Positions 1-6,933 of a stretch of DNA of 33,598 nucleotides are shown here, piece by piece. Origin of the DNA: Chloroflexota bacterium (GTDB lineage: Bacteria > Chloroflexota > Dehalococcoidia > Dehalococcoidales > JACQON01); assembly GCA_016202545.1 (NCBI GenBank), contig JACQON010000030.1, positions 1 through 33,598 on the forward strand. The letters are read 5' to 3'. How positions within the stretch are numbered: position 1 is the first letter of the stretch; the number at the start of each line of letters is the position of its first letter. The translations under genes and the position numbers were made by a program. The notes beneath the pieces are model-generated. The model did no database searches. It saw nothing but the letters and a program-made list of their open reading frames with translations, and was not told the DNA's origin.

Positions 1-87
1 CGCTTGCACTGCGAGAATTAACCCGACAACGATGTTCCAGATACGTAGCCGGCCAAGTTTTCGTTCGTTAGATAGGTCAACGGCCAT
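1..87 (-). CDS. N-terminus of a membrane protein, possibly heliorhodopsin (runs off the window)
   Basis: Only the first 29 codons are present. The ATG at 85-87 follows a near-perfect Shine-Dalgarno (AAGGAGG, 94-100) with a 6-nt spacer, so the start is well supported. The peptide has a short charged head (SNERKLGRLR) and then the beginning of a hydrophobic helix (WNIVVGLILAVQ). The pattern of basic residues, then Asn, Gly and a Gln about ten residues further on, resembles the first helix of heliorhodopsins, where N..G..H..Q is typical; here Leu replaces the usual His. The retinal lysine would lie outside the window, so the family call is a weak inference. Any other small membrane protein remains possible. 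An inverted repeat lies upstream at 156-178. Confidence 0.4.
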   Translation of the reverse strand, partial: MAVDLSNERKLGRLRIWNIVVGLILAVQA

Positions 88-155
88 ATTATACCTCCTT
101 TCCGTAAACTCCATGCTGGCGAAGAGCGACAGCAACAGCAAATGCAATCACTAAC

Positions 156-178
156 TATCATATTTTGGATATATGATA
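156..178. promoter_or_regulatory. Operator-like perfect inverted repeat
   Basis: TATCATAT and ATATGATA form a perfect 8-bp inverted repeat with a 7-nt spacer, about 70 nt upstream of the partial membrane-protein gene. The size and symmetry suit a dimeric repressor site. No well-formed -35/-10 pair was found around it. The rest of 88-380 is AT-rich and shows nothing else I can name. Confidence 0.3.
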
Positions 179-380
179 CCCATCGAACCGAGGAAAATCA
201 AGAAAGCGCCAACTTAGCAAGCAAATATTTTCGGCCAAGCGAGGGAAGTTCGAACTAAATCACACTGGTCCGCATCTCGATGCTTATCAAAATAGGACGT
301 CAGGCAAAGGAAAATTCAGCTCGGAAGGTTCTATATATTGAACTATTTGGGCTACCAAAACTAATACCATATATGACCCA

Positions 381-446
381 TTATATCCCCATGTTAAAAA
401 CAATAGTATAGCTATTATTGTATCCGTTAGCTATATGACCTCTCAT
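381..446 (-). CDS. Putative 21-residue micro-ORF behind the unknown 293-aa gene
   Basis: An ATG at 444-446 follows a strong ribosome binding site (AAGGAGG, 453-459, 6-nt spacer), starting 17 nt after the stop of the upstream gene on the same strand. It encodes MRGHIANGYNNSYTIVFNMG plus a final Ile. No family is recognised and the peptide has no clear membrane helix or charge pattern. An AT-rich partial hairpin followed by five Ts lies inside the ORF on this strand. The ribosome binding site is the only real evidence; this could also be the relic of a truncated gene. Confidence 0.3.
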   Translation of the reverse strand: MRGHIANGYNNSYTIVFNMGI

Positions 447-463
447 GGTTTGCCTCCTTAGTC

Positions 464-1345
464 TTAGACTCCTAGCTCATTTACCAATTTCTCAGTCTCT
501 TGGACTTTGTTTGGTATATCATGCAATTTCTGTCTAATCAAATCTCGTAGGCGAAACACAAGCTCCTCTCGTGTCTCTGTCGCCAGATTTGCCCACTTTT
601 TGCTTCGTGATAGCAGCCAGAGCAAATAGTAGTAGTAAACACGAAGGTCACCGTACATATCAGGGTAAATATCAGAGAGAGGCGAAAAGTTGGGTAAACC
701 CAAAGTGAGACCTAATTTTGCTTGCTCAAGCATGCCTATCTCTCTTTCCAGTAATTCTTTCCTCAAAGAATACGAAAGGTCATTTGTATTGCTTAACCAG
801 CCCCACCAGGTCAGGATGTCAGCATTGGTATTGTGCCTGAAGATAGCATCATCAAGACCAGAAGTGTCAAGAGTGATATTTGTAAGCTCGGAAATAACTT
901 CTAGCAAAGCATAAAACACAGCCCATGCTTCAAGCTCTTTCGTATCTTTGGCAAGGCGATACAGGCGGGCAATCCACTTTGCCTGTCGAAAGGTTAGCTG
1001 ATTGATTCTAATGTCTCGCAAAGTATCCAGTCTGCGCCATTTTATTTCTAAGACCGTTGGTACAGCTTCAACGGGTAATTCATATTCCACTAGGCAACCG
1101 AGCGACCAGGGAGTGTCAAGTTTCTTTAATTCAGGCGGTCTTGCTTCACCGGTTATTCGTAGTTTTGTCAGTTCCTTTTGAACGGCACTTAGTCCTGGCC
1201 ACCCTGGTTTGGAGCGGGGATTTTGTTCGTGCACTCGGACTTCTACCCCATCCCGTATCTCTTTCGCACGCCAGTCGGGGTGCTTAAGGTATATTTCGGC
1301 GATAACCTGTCTGACCTGACCTGTAATAAGAGGATTTTTTGCCAT
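464..1345 (-). CDS. Hypothetical protein, 293 aa, helix-turn-helix-like N-terminus
   Basis: The family is not recognised. The reading frame could open at 1372, but the ATG at 1345 is preferred because AAGG/AAGGAAA motifs lie just upstream and the protein then starts MAKNPLITGQVRQ. Residues of about 1-65 look like a winged-helix or HTH segment (repeated helix predictions, then SAVQKELTKLR). The middle and C-terminus are helical and rich in Trp, Tyr, Leu and Arg, with a run of four tyrosines near residue 235, and no catalytic motif or signal peptide is visible. Base composition is clearly more AT-rich than the metabolic genes further on, which suggests acquired DNA. A candidate promoter with an overlapping palindrome lies at 1438-1466. 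A DNA-binding or mobile-element-linked role is possible but unproven. Confidence 0.7.
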   Translation of the reverse strand: MAKNPLITGQVRQVIAEIYLKHPDWRAKEIRDGVEVRVHEQNPRSKPGWPGLSAVQKELTKLRITGEARPPELKKLDTPWSLGCLVEYELPVEAVPTVLEIKWRRLDTLRDIRINQLTFRQAKWIARLYRLAKDTKELEAWAVFYALLEVISELTNITLDTSGLDDAIFRHNTNADILTWWGWLSNTNDLSYSLRKELLEREIGMLEQAKLGLTLGLPNFSPLSDIYPDMYGDLRVYYYYLLWLLSRSKKWANLATETREELVFRLRDLIRQKLHDIPNKVQETEKLVNELGV

Positions 1346-1437
1346 TTTCCTTACCTTTATCCGCATATACACTTGGTGATATTCATTATCTATTTTACAG
1401 ATATAATCTATGTGTTATACTTATATCGAATAACTAC

Positions 1438-1466
1438 AGCATAGCATAAATAACTTTAGTTATCAA
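1438..1466 (-). promoter_or_regulatory. Candidate promoter with internal palindrome
   Basis: On the minus strand TTGATA (1461-1466) and TATGCT (1438-1443) are 17 bp apart, a plausible -35/-10 pair for the unknown gene at 464-1345. The perfect palindrome ATAACT-TT-AGTTAT (1450-1463) lies mainly between the two boxes and overlaps the -35, a typical repressor position. It also lies just upstream of the plus-strand frame starting at 1477. Confidence 0.4.
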
Positions 1467-1476
1467 GGGGGAATTC

Positions 1477-1710
1477 ATGTTCGAGAACCGTATAGAGGAA
1501 TACGAGCGCCGATGTAGAGGACCACCACAATTTAGTACAATTTCCTCTTATCGCCGACGAGAAACTCTGCTAGATTGGAATACACCCTTTGAACAGGTGT
1601 AACATTTGACGTTTACAGTAATGCAACCTGAATGGCTGCAATCTGAAATCTTAGGGAAAGAAAAAGTTTACTTAAAAGTCTCTCTTTCATCTAACTTGCT
1701 CTGTGAGTAA
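1477..1710 (+). pseudogene. Small reading frame interrupted by one in-frame TAA
   Basis: An ATG at 1477 follows a GGGGGA ribosome binding site and opens a 41-codon frame (starts MFENRIEEYERRC) ending in TAA at 1600-1602. The same frame continues open after that stop through HLTFTV, then ATG at 1621 and 28 more codons, to TAA at 1708-1710. Two same-frame pieces separated by one stop suggest a recently broken gene of about 77 codons, although two unrelated short frames are possible. No family is recognised. From 1711 to 1800 I see nothing else. Confidence 0.25.
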
Positions 1711-1810
1711 CCGCTGTATCTCTGGAATCAGCCCCTTCCTCTCAAAGAAGAGTTCGGAATGCTTCCAATGCGGGCTACCGAAATATCATAAAGAAAATGG
1801 GGGTGTTAAG

Positions 1811-1825
1811 AGGGGCGAAGCCCCT
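1811..1825 (+). terminator. Hairpin, terminator-like
   Basis: AGGGGC-GAA-GCCCCT forms a compact perfect 6-bp stem followed by TT and an AT-rich stretch. It could end plus-strand transcripts of the broken frame. It sits immediately before the C-rich palindrome at 1839-1863, so it may simply be part of that repeat. Confidence 0.35.
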
Positions 1826-1838
1826 TTGAATAAAAACT

Positions 1839-1863
1839 CCCCCTCCCTTATCAAGGGAGGGGG
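1839..1863. repeat. C/G-rich palindromic repeat, copy 1
   Basis: An 11-bp perfect stem (CCCCCTCCCTT / AAGGGAGGGGG) with a 3-nt loop lies in the spacer downstream of the MaoC gene. It shares its core and the trailing AAGG.TGGGT-type flank with copies at 2532-2567 and 17825-17874, which points to a dispersed palindromic element. Confidence 0.6.
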
Positions 1864-1926
1864 CTACTAAAAGGATGGGTGGTTGATAAGTAATCTCCGT
1901 ATTAGGCCAAAACTGGTCAGCCAGGT

Positions 1927-2361
1927 TTAGGCCGGCGCCTGGTAAAGCCTCACCGTCGCCTCGCCTTCTACCACCGCTTCCCCGTTTTGGTTGACGCAGG
2001 TATTCTTCAGGGTTAGGATTCCCTTATCCCTGCGCGTCTGCGTCACCTCGGCGACGGCGGTTATGGTATCGCCAATCCTGACCGGCTTCAAGAACCTGAC
2101 CGATTGGGAAAGGAAGACTACCAAGCCGGGCAGCTTGGCCATGGCCGCCGACAGCAGGCTCAGCGACAGCGCTCCGTGGGCGATTCTGCCCTGAAAAAAG
2201 GTCTTCCGGGCAAAGTCCTCGTTTACATGAACGGGGTTGAAGTCGCCGGAGACCTGGGCAAAAAGGCCGATATCGGCCTCAGTGATGGTCTTGGCATGGG
2301 TGGCCTTGTAGCCGATGTCAACACCCAGCTTGTCCAGGATGGATACACCTTCCTCTGCCAT
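1927..2361 (-). CDS. MaoC-like (R)-specific enoyl-CoA hydratase
   Basis: This 144-aa protein has the hot-dog fold hydratase signature: VSGDFNPVHVNEDFA at about residues 37-51, with the catalytic pair Asp40 and His45, then the GRIAHGALS helix at about 58-66. Family members of this length hydrate trans-2-enoyl-CoA to (R)-3-hydroxyacyl-CoA. The ATG has a GGAGG site (2367-2371) 5 nt upstream. It is the last gene in the direction of the dehydratase/reductase cluster, but a 304-nt spacer with a palindromic repeat separates it from that cluster, so it may be transcribed on its own. Substrate length cannot be read from the sequence; beta-oxidation or processing of the product of the upstream reductase/dehydratase are both reasonable. 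Confidence 0.9.
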   Translation of the reverse strand: MAEEGVSILDKLGVDIGYKATHAKTITEADIGLFAQVSGDFNPVHVNEDFARKTFFQGRIAHGALSLSLLSAAMAKLPGLVVFLSQSVRFLKPVRIGDTITAVAEVTQTRRDKGILTLKNTCVNQNGEAVVEGEATVRLYQAPA

Positions 2362-2531
2362 AACTGCCTCCTAAATATCCTGCCGGAATGCTTAATTTTC
2401 AAAGGCACGGATATTAACTCCAGATTTTGGCCTTCTCACCTAAATCTATCATGCTGGACAACCAGCGCCACAAAGGATGAAAATGTTCCAATCTAAGCGC
2501 TGCTTAGAAGTGTGACCTCTTTCTACTGACT

Positions 2532-2567
2532 CCCCCTTCCCTTCACCAATTCCACAAGGGAAGAGGG
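2532..2567. repeat. C/G-rich palindromic repeat, copy 2
   Basis: A 12-bp stem with one mismatch (CCCCCTTCCCTT / AAGGGAAGAGGG) and a 12-nt loop, followed by ACTAAGGGGGATGGGTT. It lies in the 304-nt gap between the second activator gene and the MaoC gene. The remainder of 2362-2665 shows no gene. Confidence 0.55.
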
Positions 2568-2665
2568 ACTAAGGGGGATGGGTTCACCAAAATATCTTAT
2601 TTCGTAGCGATTACTAACGCCCCCCTTTGTCTGTTCGCCTACCCGAAGTGCCCAAAGGGTAATTT

Positions 2666-3469
2666 TCACTTCGTCTCTGGGCGAGGCGAGGCGGCAACTT
2701 TACTGCGCTCCTCGGCTATTATGGCTGCGCCCAAGGCATTGACGAACTGGGGATGAGGCGGCACCAGTAGCTTAATCCTCAGTTTCCTCTCTATGCTCTG
2801 CGCCAGCCCGATGTTCAGGGCGCCGCCGCCGCTGATGGCGCAGTCCTTCTCCAGGCCAACCCTGGCCACCAGGGCCGACACCTTCTCCGCCAGCGCTTCA
2901 TGGACGCCGGCCAGGATATCCTCAACGGCAGCGCCTTCAGATACCCTGGAGATAGCCTCTGACTCTCCGAAGACGGCGCAGCCCGTGGTAAAGGTGACCG
3001 CGCTCCTGGACTTGAGGGAGATGGGGCCGACGTCAGCCAGGTCTATGCGCAGGACGTTGGCGATGACATCGAGGAAACGTCCGCTGCCGGCGGCGCATCT
3101 CTCGCTGACCACGAAGTTGGTCACCTGCCCCTTCTCACTCAGCCGCACCACCTGGCTGGACATCCCCTGTATATCAATGACCGTCCTCACCGAGGGGAAA
3201 AGGCTGTTTATCCCCCGGGCGCAGCAGCGGATGTCTGTGACCCGTTCAGTGGCGAAGGGGAGATTGACGGTATGGCCGGTAGTCATGGTGCAGGCTATAT
3301 CCTCCGCCGAGAGACCCGCCCTGGCCAGGAGCTCTTCCCTCAGCCTCTGCGCCGTGGCCCGGTAGTTCCCCCCGGAGGGAAGCAAATGGCGGGCCACCGG
3401 TCTACCATCCTCGGTGATAACCCCCTTGCTGGTGCCTGAACCGATATCAATGCCCATGAACCATGCCAT
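2666..3469 (-). CDS. Diverged ASKHA ATPase activator (BcrD-like)
   Basis: This 267-aa protein belongs to the BadF/BadG/BcrA/BcrD ATPase family, which uses ATP to push a low-potential electron from a [4Fe-4S] cluster into a dehydratase or benzoyl-CoA reductase. Visible are the phosphate-1 motif GIDIGSGTSKG (6-16), the two cluster-ligand cysteines Cys125 (ERCAAGSGRF) and Cys164 (TTGCAVFGESE), and the glycine-rich ISGGGALN adenosine motif. Odd: the phosphate-2 motif is DIQGMSSQ at 99-106, whereas the gene next to it has the standard DIGGQDAK. It starts 7 nt after the stop of that gene and no strong ribosome binding site is seen; Met5 is an alternative start. Two distinct activators side by side are typical of class I benzoyl-CoA reductases (BcrA/BcrD) rather than single-activator 2-hydroxyacyl-CoA dehydratases. 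Confidence 0.85.
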   Translation of the reverse strand: MAWFMGIDIGSGTSKGVITEDGRPVARHLLPSGGNYRATAQRLREELLARAGLSAEDIACTMTTGHTVNLPFATERVTDIRCCARGINSLFPSVRTVIDIQGMSSQVVRLSEKGQVTNFVVSERCAAGSGRFLDVIANVLRIDLADVGPISLKSRSAVTFTTGCAVFGESEAISRVSEGAAVEDILAGVHEALAEKVSALVARVGLEKDCAISGGGALNIGLAQSIERKLRIKLLVPPHPQFVNALGAAIIAEERSKVAASPRPETK

Positions 3470-3476
3470 GTCCGGA

Positions 3477-4331
3477 CTAGCTGCTGAAGAAGGTAGCCTC
3501 CTCCAGTCGGCGCTCCTTTCTCAATATCGGCTGGCCTTTGGCCCGGGCTTTCAGCACCAGCTCCTTGCCCAGTAGGGCTGCGCCCATGGCCCCGGTGATG
3601 AGAGGGTCTTCGGGGACAAAGACGTCATAGCACAGGTTGTCCCTGACTGCCTTGACCATGCCGGCATTCCTGGCCACGCCCCCGGTAAATACCACGTCAG
3701 GCTCTACGCCTAGCTGCTTGAGCATGTTGACCGTCCTTCTGGCGATGGCATCATAGACTCCGGCCACAACATCCTCCAGCGGTACTCCTTCCGAAAGGCG
3801 GGATACTATCTCAATCTGGGCGAAAACGGTGCAGGTGGTGGTAATCCTGAGCTTCTGGGTGGATTTGGCGGCCACGGCTGCCAGCTCGTCAACCTTGAGC
3901 CCGAGGGTGCCGGCCAGGACTTCGATAAATCTGCCCGTCCCCGCGGCGCACTTGTCGTTCATAACGAAATCCTCCAGCACGCCGTTTTTAATCTTGAGTC
4001 CCTTGGCGTCCTGGCCTCCAATGTCAAGCGCCGTCCTCACCGCAGGGAAGAGGCTGGCCACCCCTTTGGCATGGCAGGTCAGTTCGGTTATCTGGCGGTC
4101 AGCAAAGGGAACGTTGATTCTGCCATAGCCGGTGGCTACCACGTAGCTGACCTGGTCAAATGGCAGTCCGGCCTGCTGGAGAGCTTCCTCCATCACCCGG
4201 TTGGCCAGCCGCCGGTGCTCGGCGCCGGTGTTGCTTACCACGCGGGCACGGAGCAGCCCTTCCCCATCCACAATTACCACCTTGGTCATGGTGGAACCTA
4301 TATCAACCCCAGCGAAAAAGATAGCCGCCAC
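3477..4331 (-). CDS. ASKHA ATPase activator (BcrA/HgdC-like)
   Basis: A full-length, canonical activator of 284 aa: GVDIGSTMTK (8-17), DIGGQDAK (103-110), Cys128 in NDKCAAGTGRF and Cys167 in TTCTVFAQIE as the [4Fe-4S] ligands shared across the dimer interface, FTGGVARN, and GAMGAA near the C-terminus. It would hydrolyse ATP to inject electrons, probably from ferredoxin, into the catalytic subunits encoded upstream. The start is unusual: the only standard codon is GTG at 4329-4331, but it lies inside a perfect AGGAGGTG Shine-Dalgarno (4329-4336). That site is correctly spaced (6 nt) for an ATC codon at 4320-4322, which would give the typical short head before FFAGVDIGST. The GTG coordinate is reported here; the true start may be 4322. 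Confidence 0.92.
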   Translation of the reverse strand: MAAIFFAGVDIGSTMTKVVIVDGEGLLRARVVSNTGAEHRRLANRVMEEALQQAGLPFDQVSYVVATGYGRINVPFADRQITELTCHAKGVASLFPAVRTALDIGGQDAKGLKIKNGVLEDFVMNDKCAAGTGRFIEVLAGTLGLKVDELAAVAAKSTQKLRITTTCTVFAQIEIVSRLSEGVPLEDVVAGVYDAIARRTVNMLKQLGVEPDVVFTGGVARNAGMVKAVRDNLCYDVFVPEDPLITGAMGAALLGKELVLKARAKGQPILRKERRLEEATFFSS

Positions 4332-4362
4332 CTCCTCCCAGGTTTGACATCGTGTCCTCTCC

Positions 4363-5556
4363 TCAGCCTATCACCTCAAGGAATGCCTGGACCCTCGTCC
4401 TCAGCGGTGACAGGGCTGCCTGGCTGTAGTTCCATTCAAGGTAGGTGCACGGCAGCCCGATATGTTCAAGATAGTCTTTGAGCCCGGGCACCTCGTAACC
4501 CTGAATATCGCAGTATCTCAGGGTCTGCAGGATTACGCCGTTGACATTCCACTCCCTGGCGTAGTCTTTCAGGTAGCCGTGCCGGCTTTCCAGGTCGGCC
4601 CAGTAGTCTTTCCTGTTTGCCTCATCCAGGGCGGTCTCCCGGAAAGTGCGGGGATTCCTGATGTCTACCAGATAATGCTCGGCCAGCCCTTCCAGAGGGT
4701 CATCGGTGAGCTTCACGTCCGAGAAGTAGGCCCGGCTGCCGACAAAGGTGTCATCCATCACCACGTTGGCCTCCAGGTCTTCAATCATGGCGATAAGGTC
4801 CGTGCTGTCGACCACGCTGCCCCAGAGCAGGAGCCGGGCTGGTTTCTTCTTGGGCCCGTCGTGGCGCTGTTTGACCTCGTCTATGACCTGCCTGAGCAGC
4901 TCGTTTCCTTCTTCCACCGGCAGGCTTATCAATGCCACCAGCACCTGGACGACCTCCGTGCCAGCGATTAGCGGCGGGTCCGGCTTTCTCAGGTCGTACA
5001 GTCCCCTTACCAGGGCGCGCTGCTCATTATGCATCCTGATGGCCCGCCGCAGCCTTTCCGGAGTGAGCTTCGCTCCGGTAAAGGACTCCAGCGTCCCTTG
5101 AAAGTCGCTGAGTAACACCGCCAGGTGCTCCCGGGCAGACTGGTGCGTGGTGTGAGGCGTATCTATGTAGTGGATATAGGGCAGGTCAATATAAATTCGC
5201 CAGATGTGGGCCCACTTCTCGCCCACCTCGCAGGTATGGGCTGCCACCAGCCCATCCAGAAAATCGTACCTGCCCTTAAGCCCCAGGTCCAGGGCGCTGC
5301 GCAGGAACGGGCAGACAATGGTGGGCAGACAGGCATCCGCCCTGCTTATCGGCTCTTTAATATCGCCCAGTATGCCGAAAGGCACCAGGTCAAGGGCGGT
5401 CAGCATCTCAAGGACGGGATAGATATCGAGGTAGCCGAGCACCTTTCTGCCCTCAGCCTTAAGCTGCCTCATCCGGATGTCCCGGTCATGATAAATCTGT
5501 CCGGCCCTGGCCAGCCCCTGTTTCTGTTCACCCGCGACTCGTATGTTCCCTGTCAT
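4363..5556 (-). CDS. 2-hydroxyacyl-CoA dehydratase/benzoyl-CoA reductase catalytic subunit (BcrC/HgdB-like)
   Basis: A 397-aa catalytic subunit of the HgdB/BcrC family. The reading frame extends upstream to 5679, but that part lies inside the preceding gene and reads as low-complexity Arg/Pro, so ATG 5556 (MTGNIRVAG) is chosen. It starts 13 nt after the upstream stop. The N-terminal domain has VLGYLDIYPVLEMLTALDLVPFG-like family spacing, the Cys-containing segment ADACLPTIVCPFLRSALD (Cys76 and Cys82) and VAAHTCE (Cys109). The second domain has LLLWGSVVDSTDLIAMIED and ILQTLRYCDIQGYE near the C-terminus, carrying a further Cys. These are the positions where the family binds its [4Fe-4S] cluster. 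With the partner at 5570-6904 it would form the active heterodimer. The substrate is not determined. Confidence 0.85.
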   Translation of the reverse strand: MTGNIRVAGEQKQGLARAGQIYHDRDIRMRQLKAEGRKVLGYLDIYPVLEMLTALDLVPFGILGDIKEPISRADACLPTIVCPFLRSALDLGLKGRYDFLDGLVAAHTCEVGEKWAHIWRIYIDLPYIHYIDTPHTTHQSAREHLAVLLSDFQGTLESFTGAKLTPERLRRAIRMHNEQRALVRGLYDLRKPDPPLIAGTEVVQVLVALISLPVEEGNELLRQVIDEVKQRHDGPKKKPARLLLWGSVVDSTDLIAMIEDLEANVVMDDTFVGSRAYFSDVKLTDDPLEGLAEHYLVDIRNPRTFRETALDEANRKDYWADLESRHGYLKDYAREWNVNGVILQTLRYCDIQGYEVPGLKDYLEHIGLPCTYLEWNYSQAALSPLRTRVQAFLEVIG

Positions 5557-5569
5557 TCTGTCACCGCCA

Positions 5570-6904
5570 TCACCAGGGCAGACCCTCCCCGCGGCGCAGC
5601 CCCCGGTAGTGGTCCATGATTTCCTCAAAGGCCTCCGCCTTGCGCATGGTGCCGGGGTGGTCGAACGTCTTAAAGTCAACTATATCCCCTTCAGCCACCA
5701 GAGACGGCACTTTCAGCTTGCTCAGCAGACGGTCCTGCACCAGCACCAGGTGGTTGGTGGCAGTGCGGCAACTAAGCAGTGGGTGAAGCATGGCCCCGTC
5801 ACATTGGTAGTCCCTGGCCCACTCCAGGTAGGGATAGGCGAAATAGCCCATGTATTCGTCCTCCTGGAGGGCATTGGCAAAATAGCCGGTGAACCACCGA
5901 TAGGTATGCCTGGCGACACGCTCCAGGGGGTCGCTGACGTGGCTCAAGTCTATGGGCTTGGGCGGGTGGTAAGCCCAGCTTTCAACCACGAAGCTCCAGC
6001 CCCGCTCCGCCATCTCATCGAAGATTTTCAGGTCGTGCCAAGGGGGAAGCTCGGCAAACAGCAGCCGGTATTTCTCCGGGGCGACCGCGCCTATCTTGTT
6101 GGCCACCCGCTCTTTTACCTCTGCCAGTAAGTCCCGGTAGAGCTTCAGCGATTCTTTGGGGTCTCCCGATGGATAGAGGGAGGCAGTCATGCATGTCCAG
6201 AAGTCCCGCGAGTGCATGGGGCAGGGGCGTGCCTTGCGCAGCTCGTTGATTTCATACCATATCCGGTTGACCTCGATGAAGGCGCTGGCCAGCTCATCCA
6301 GCCGGGCCCAGTCCATCTTCTTGCCCAGCAGACGCTCCAGAAAGGCGATAAACTCCTTCAGTTCGCCGACCATGAATCTGATGTTCTGCTCATGGGCGCC
6401 GTCCGCCTGGCTCTCTTTCACCCCGGGATGGGGCAGCTCCACCGTCCATACCGGGGCGTCCAGGTAGCGTCCCAGCGACTGAAACCACTTGTACCTGGCA
6501 TCGCACAGGGCGCTTGAGTTCAGCAGCAGCACCGGCCTGGCCATGCCGCCCAGGGGCGCTTCAGGCGGTATCTCCCCCAGCTCCTTCATCCTGGCGGCAT
6601 AGCCAATGCAGTTGCGGGCATAGCCGCAGAGATAGGTGGGAAAGCCCTCGGCGGCGGAGCGCTCCAGATAGTCCTGGGCGACGCCGGCAGAGGCGCAAAC
6701 GGCGCCGTAGTTTTCCGGGTACACCACCTCCACGCCCATAGCCTTCAGGATAGGGTCGGCTTCCCACCAGTTGACGGCGCACCAGGCGGTGGGATTACCT
6801 GCCTTGCTGGCTTCCACCGTCCTGGCGTACATCTTGTCAATGTTAGCCCGCAGGGCATACATCGACTTCAGCCGGTTTATGAATTTCTTCTTTTCCTCAA
6901 CCAT
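5570..6904 (-). CDS. 2-hydroxyacyl-CoA dehydratase/benzoyl-CoA reductase catalytic subunit (BcrB/HgdA-like)
   Basis: At 444 aa this matches the length of the larger catalytic subunits (BcrB/BadE/BzdO group). Family landmarks are AWCAVNWWEADPILKAMGV (39-57), PENYGAVCASAG (63-74, Cys70), YLCGYARNCIGY (91-102, Cys93 and Cys99) and LLSCRTATNHL near residue 385. The ARN/CIG element is the conserved CxYxRN-type motif of the family. It is the first gene of the four-gene block that continues with the smaller catalytic subunit and two activators. A MITE-like repeat lies directly upstream at 6934-7104, so its promoter may be inside or beyond the repeat. Reduction of an aromatic acyl-CoA, or syn-dehydration of a 2-hydroxyacyl-CoA, are the two known chemistries of the family. 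Confidence 0.87.
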   Translation of the reverse strand: MVEEKKKFINRLKSMYALRANIDKMYARTVEASKAGNPTAWCAVNWWEADPILKAMGVEVVYPENYGAVCASAGVAQDYLERSAAEGFPTYLCGYARNCIGYAARMKELGEIPPEAPLGGMARPVLLLNSSALCDARYKWFQSLGRYLDAPVWTVELPHPGVKESQADGAHEQNIRFMVGELKEFIAFLERLLGKKMDWARLDELASAFIEVNRIWYEINELRKARPCPMHSRDFWTCMTASLYPSGDPKESLKLYRDLLAEVKERVANKIGAVAPEKYRLLFAELPPWHDLKIFDEMAERGWSFVVESWAYHPPKPIDLSHVSDPLERVARHTYRWFTGYFANALQEDEYMGYFAYPYLEWARDYQCDGAMLHPLLSCRTATNHLVLVQDRLLSKLKVPSLVAEGDIVDFKTFDHPGTMRKAEAFEEIMDHYRGLRRGEGLPW

Positions 6905-6933
6905 AACTGGCCCTGACGAGTAAAATCCCTCTT

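Noticed and set aside
1839-1863. CRISPR repeat
   Set aside because: The palindromes at 1839, 2532 and 17825 are not regularly spaced and have no spacers between identical repeats.
5557-5679. 41-residue extension of the BcrC-like protein
   Set aside because: It lies within the coding end of the preceding gene in another frame and reads as Arg/Pro-rich sequence without family similarity.
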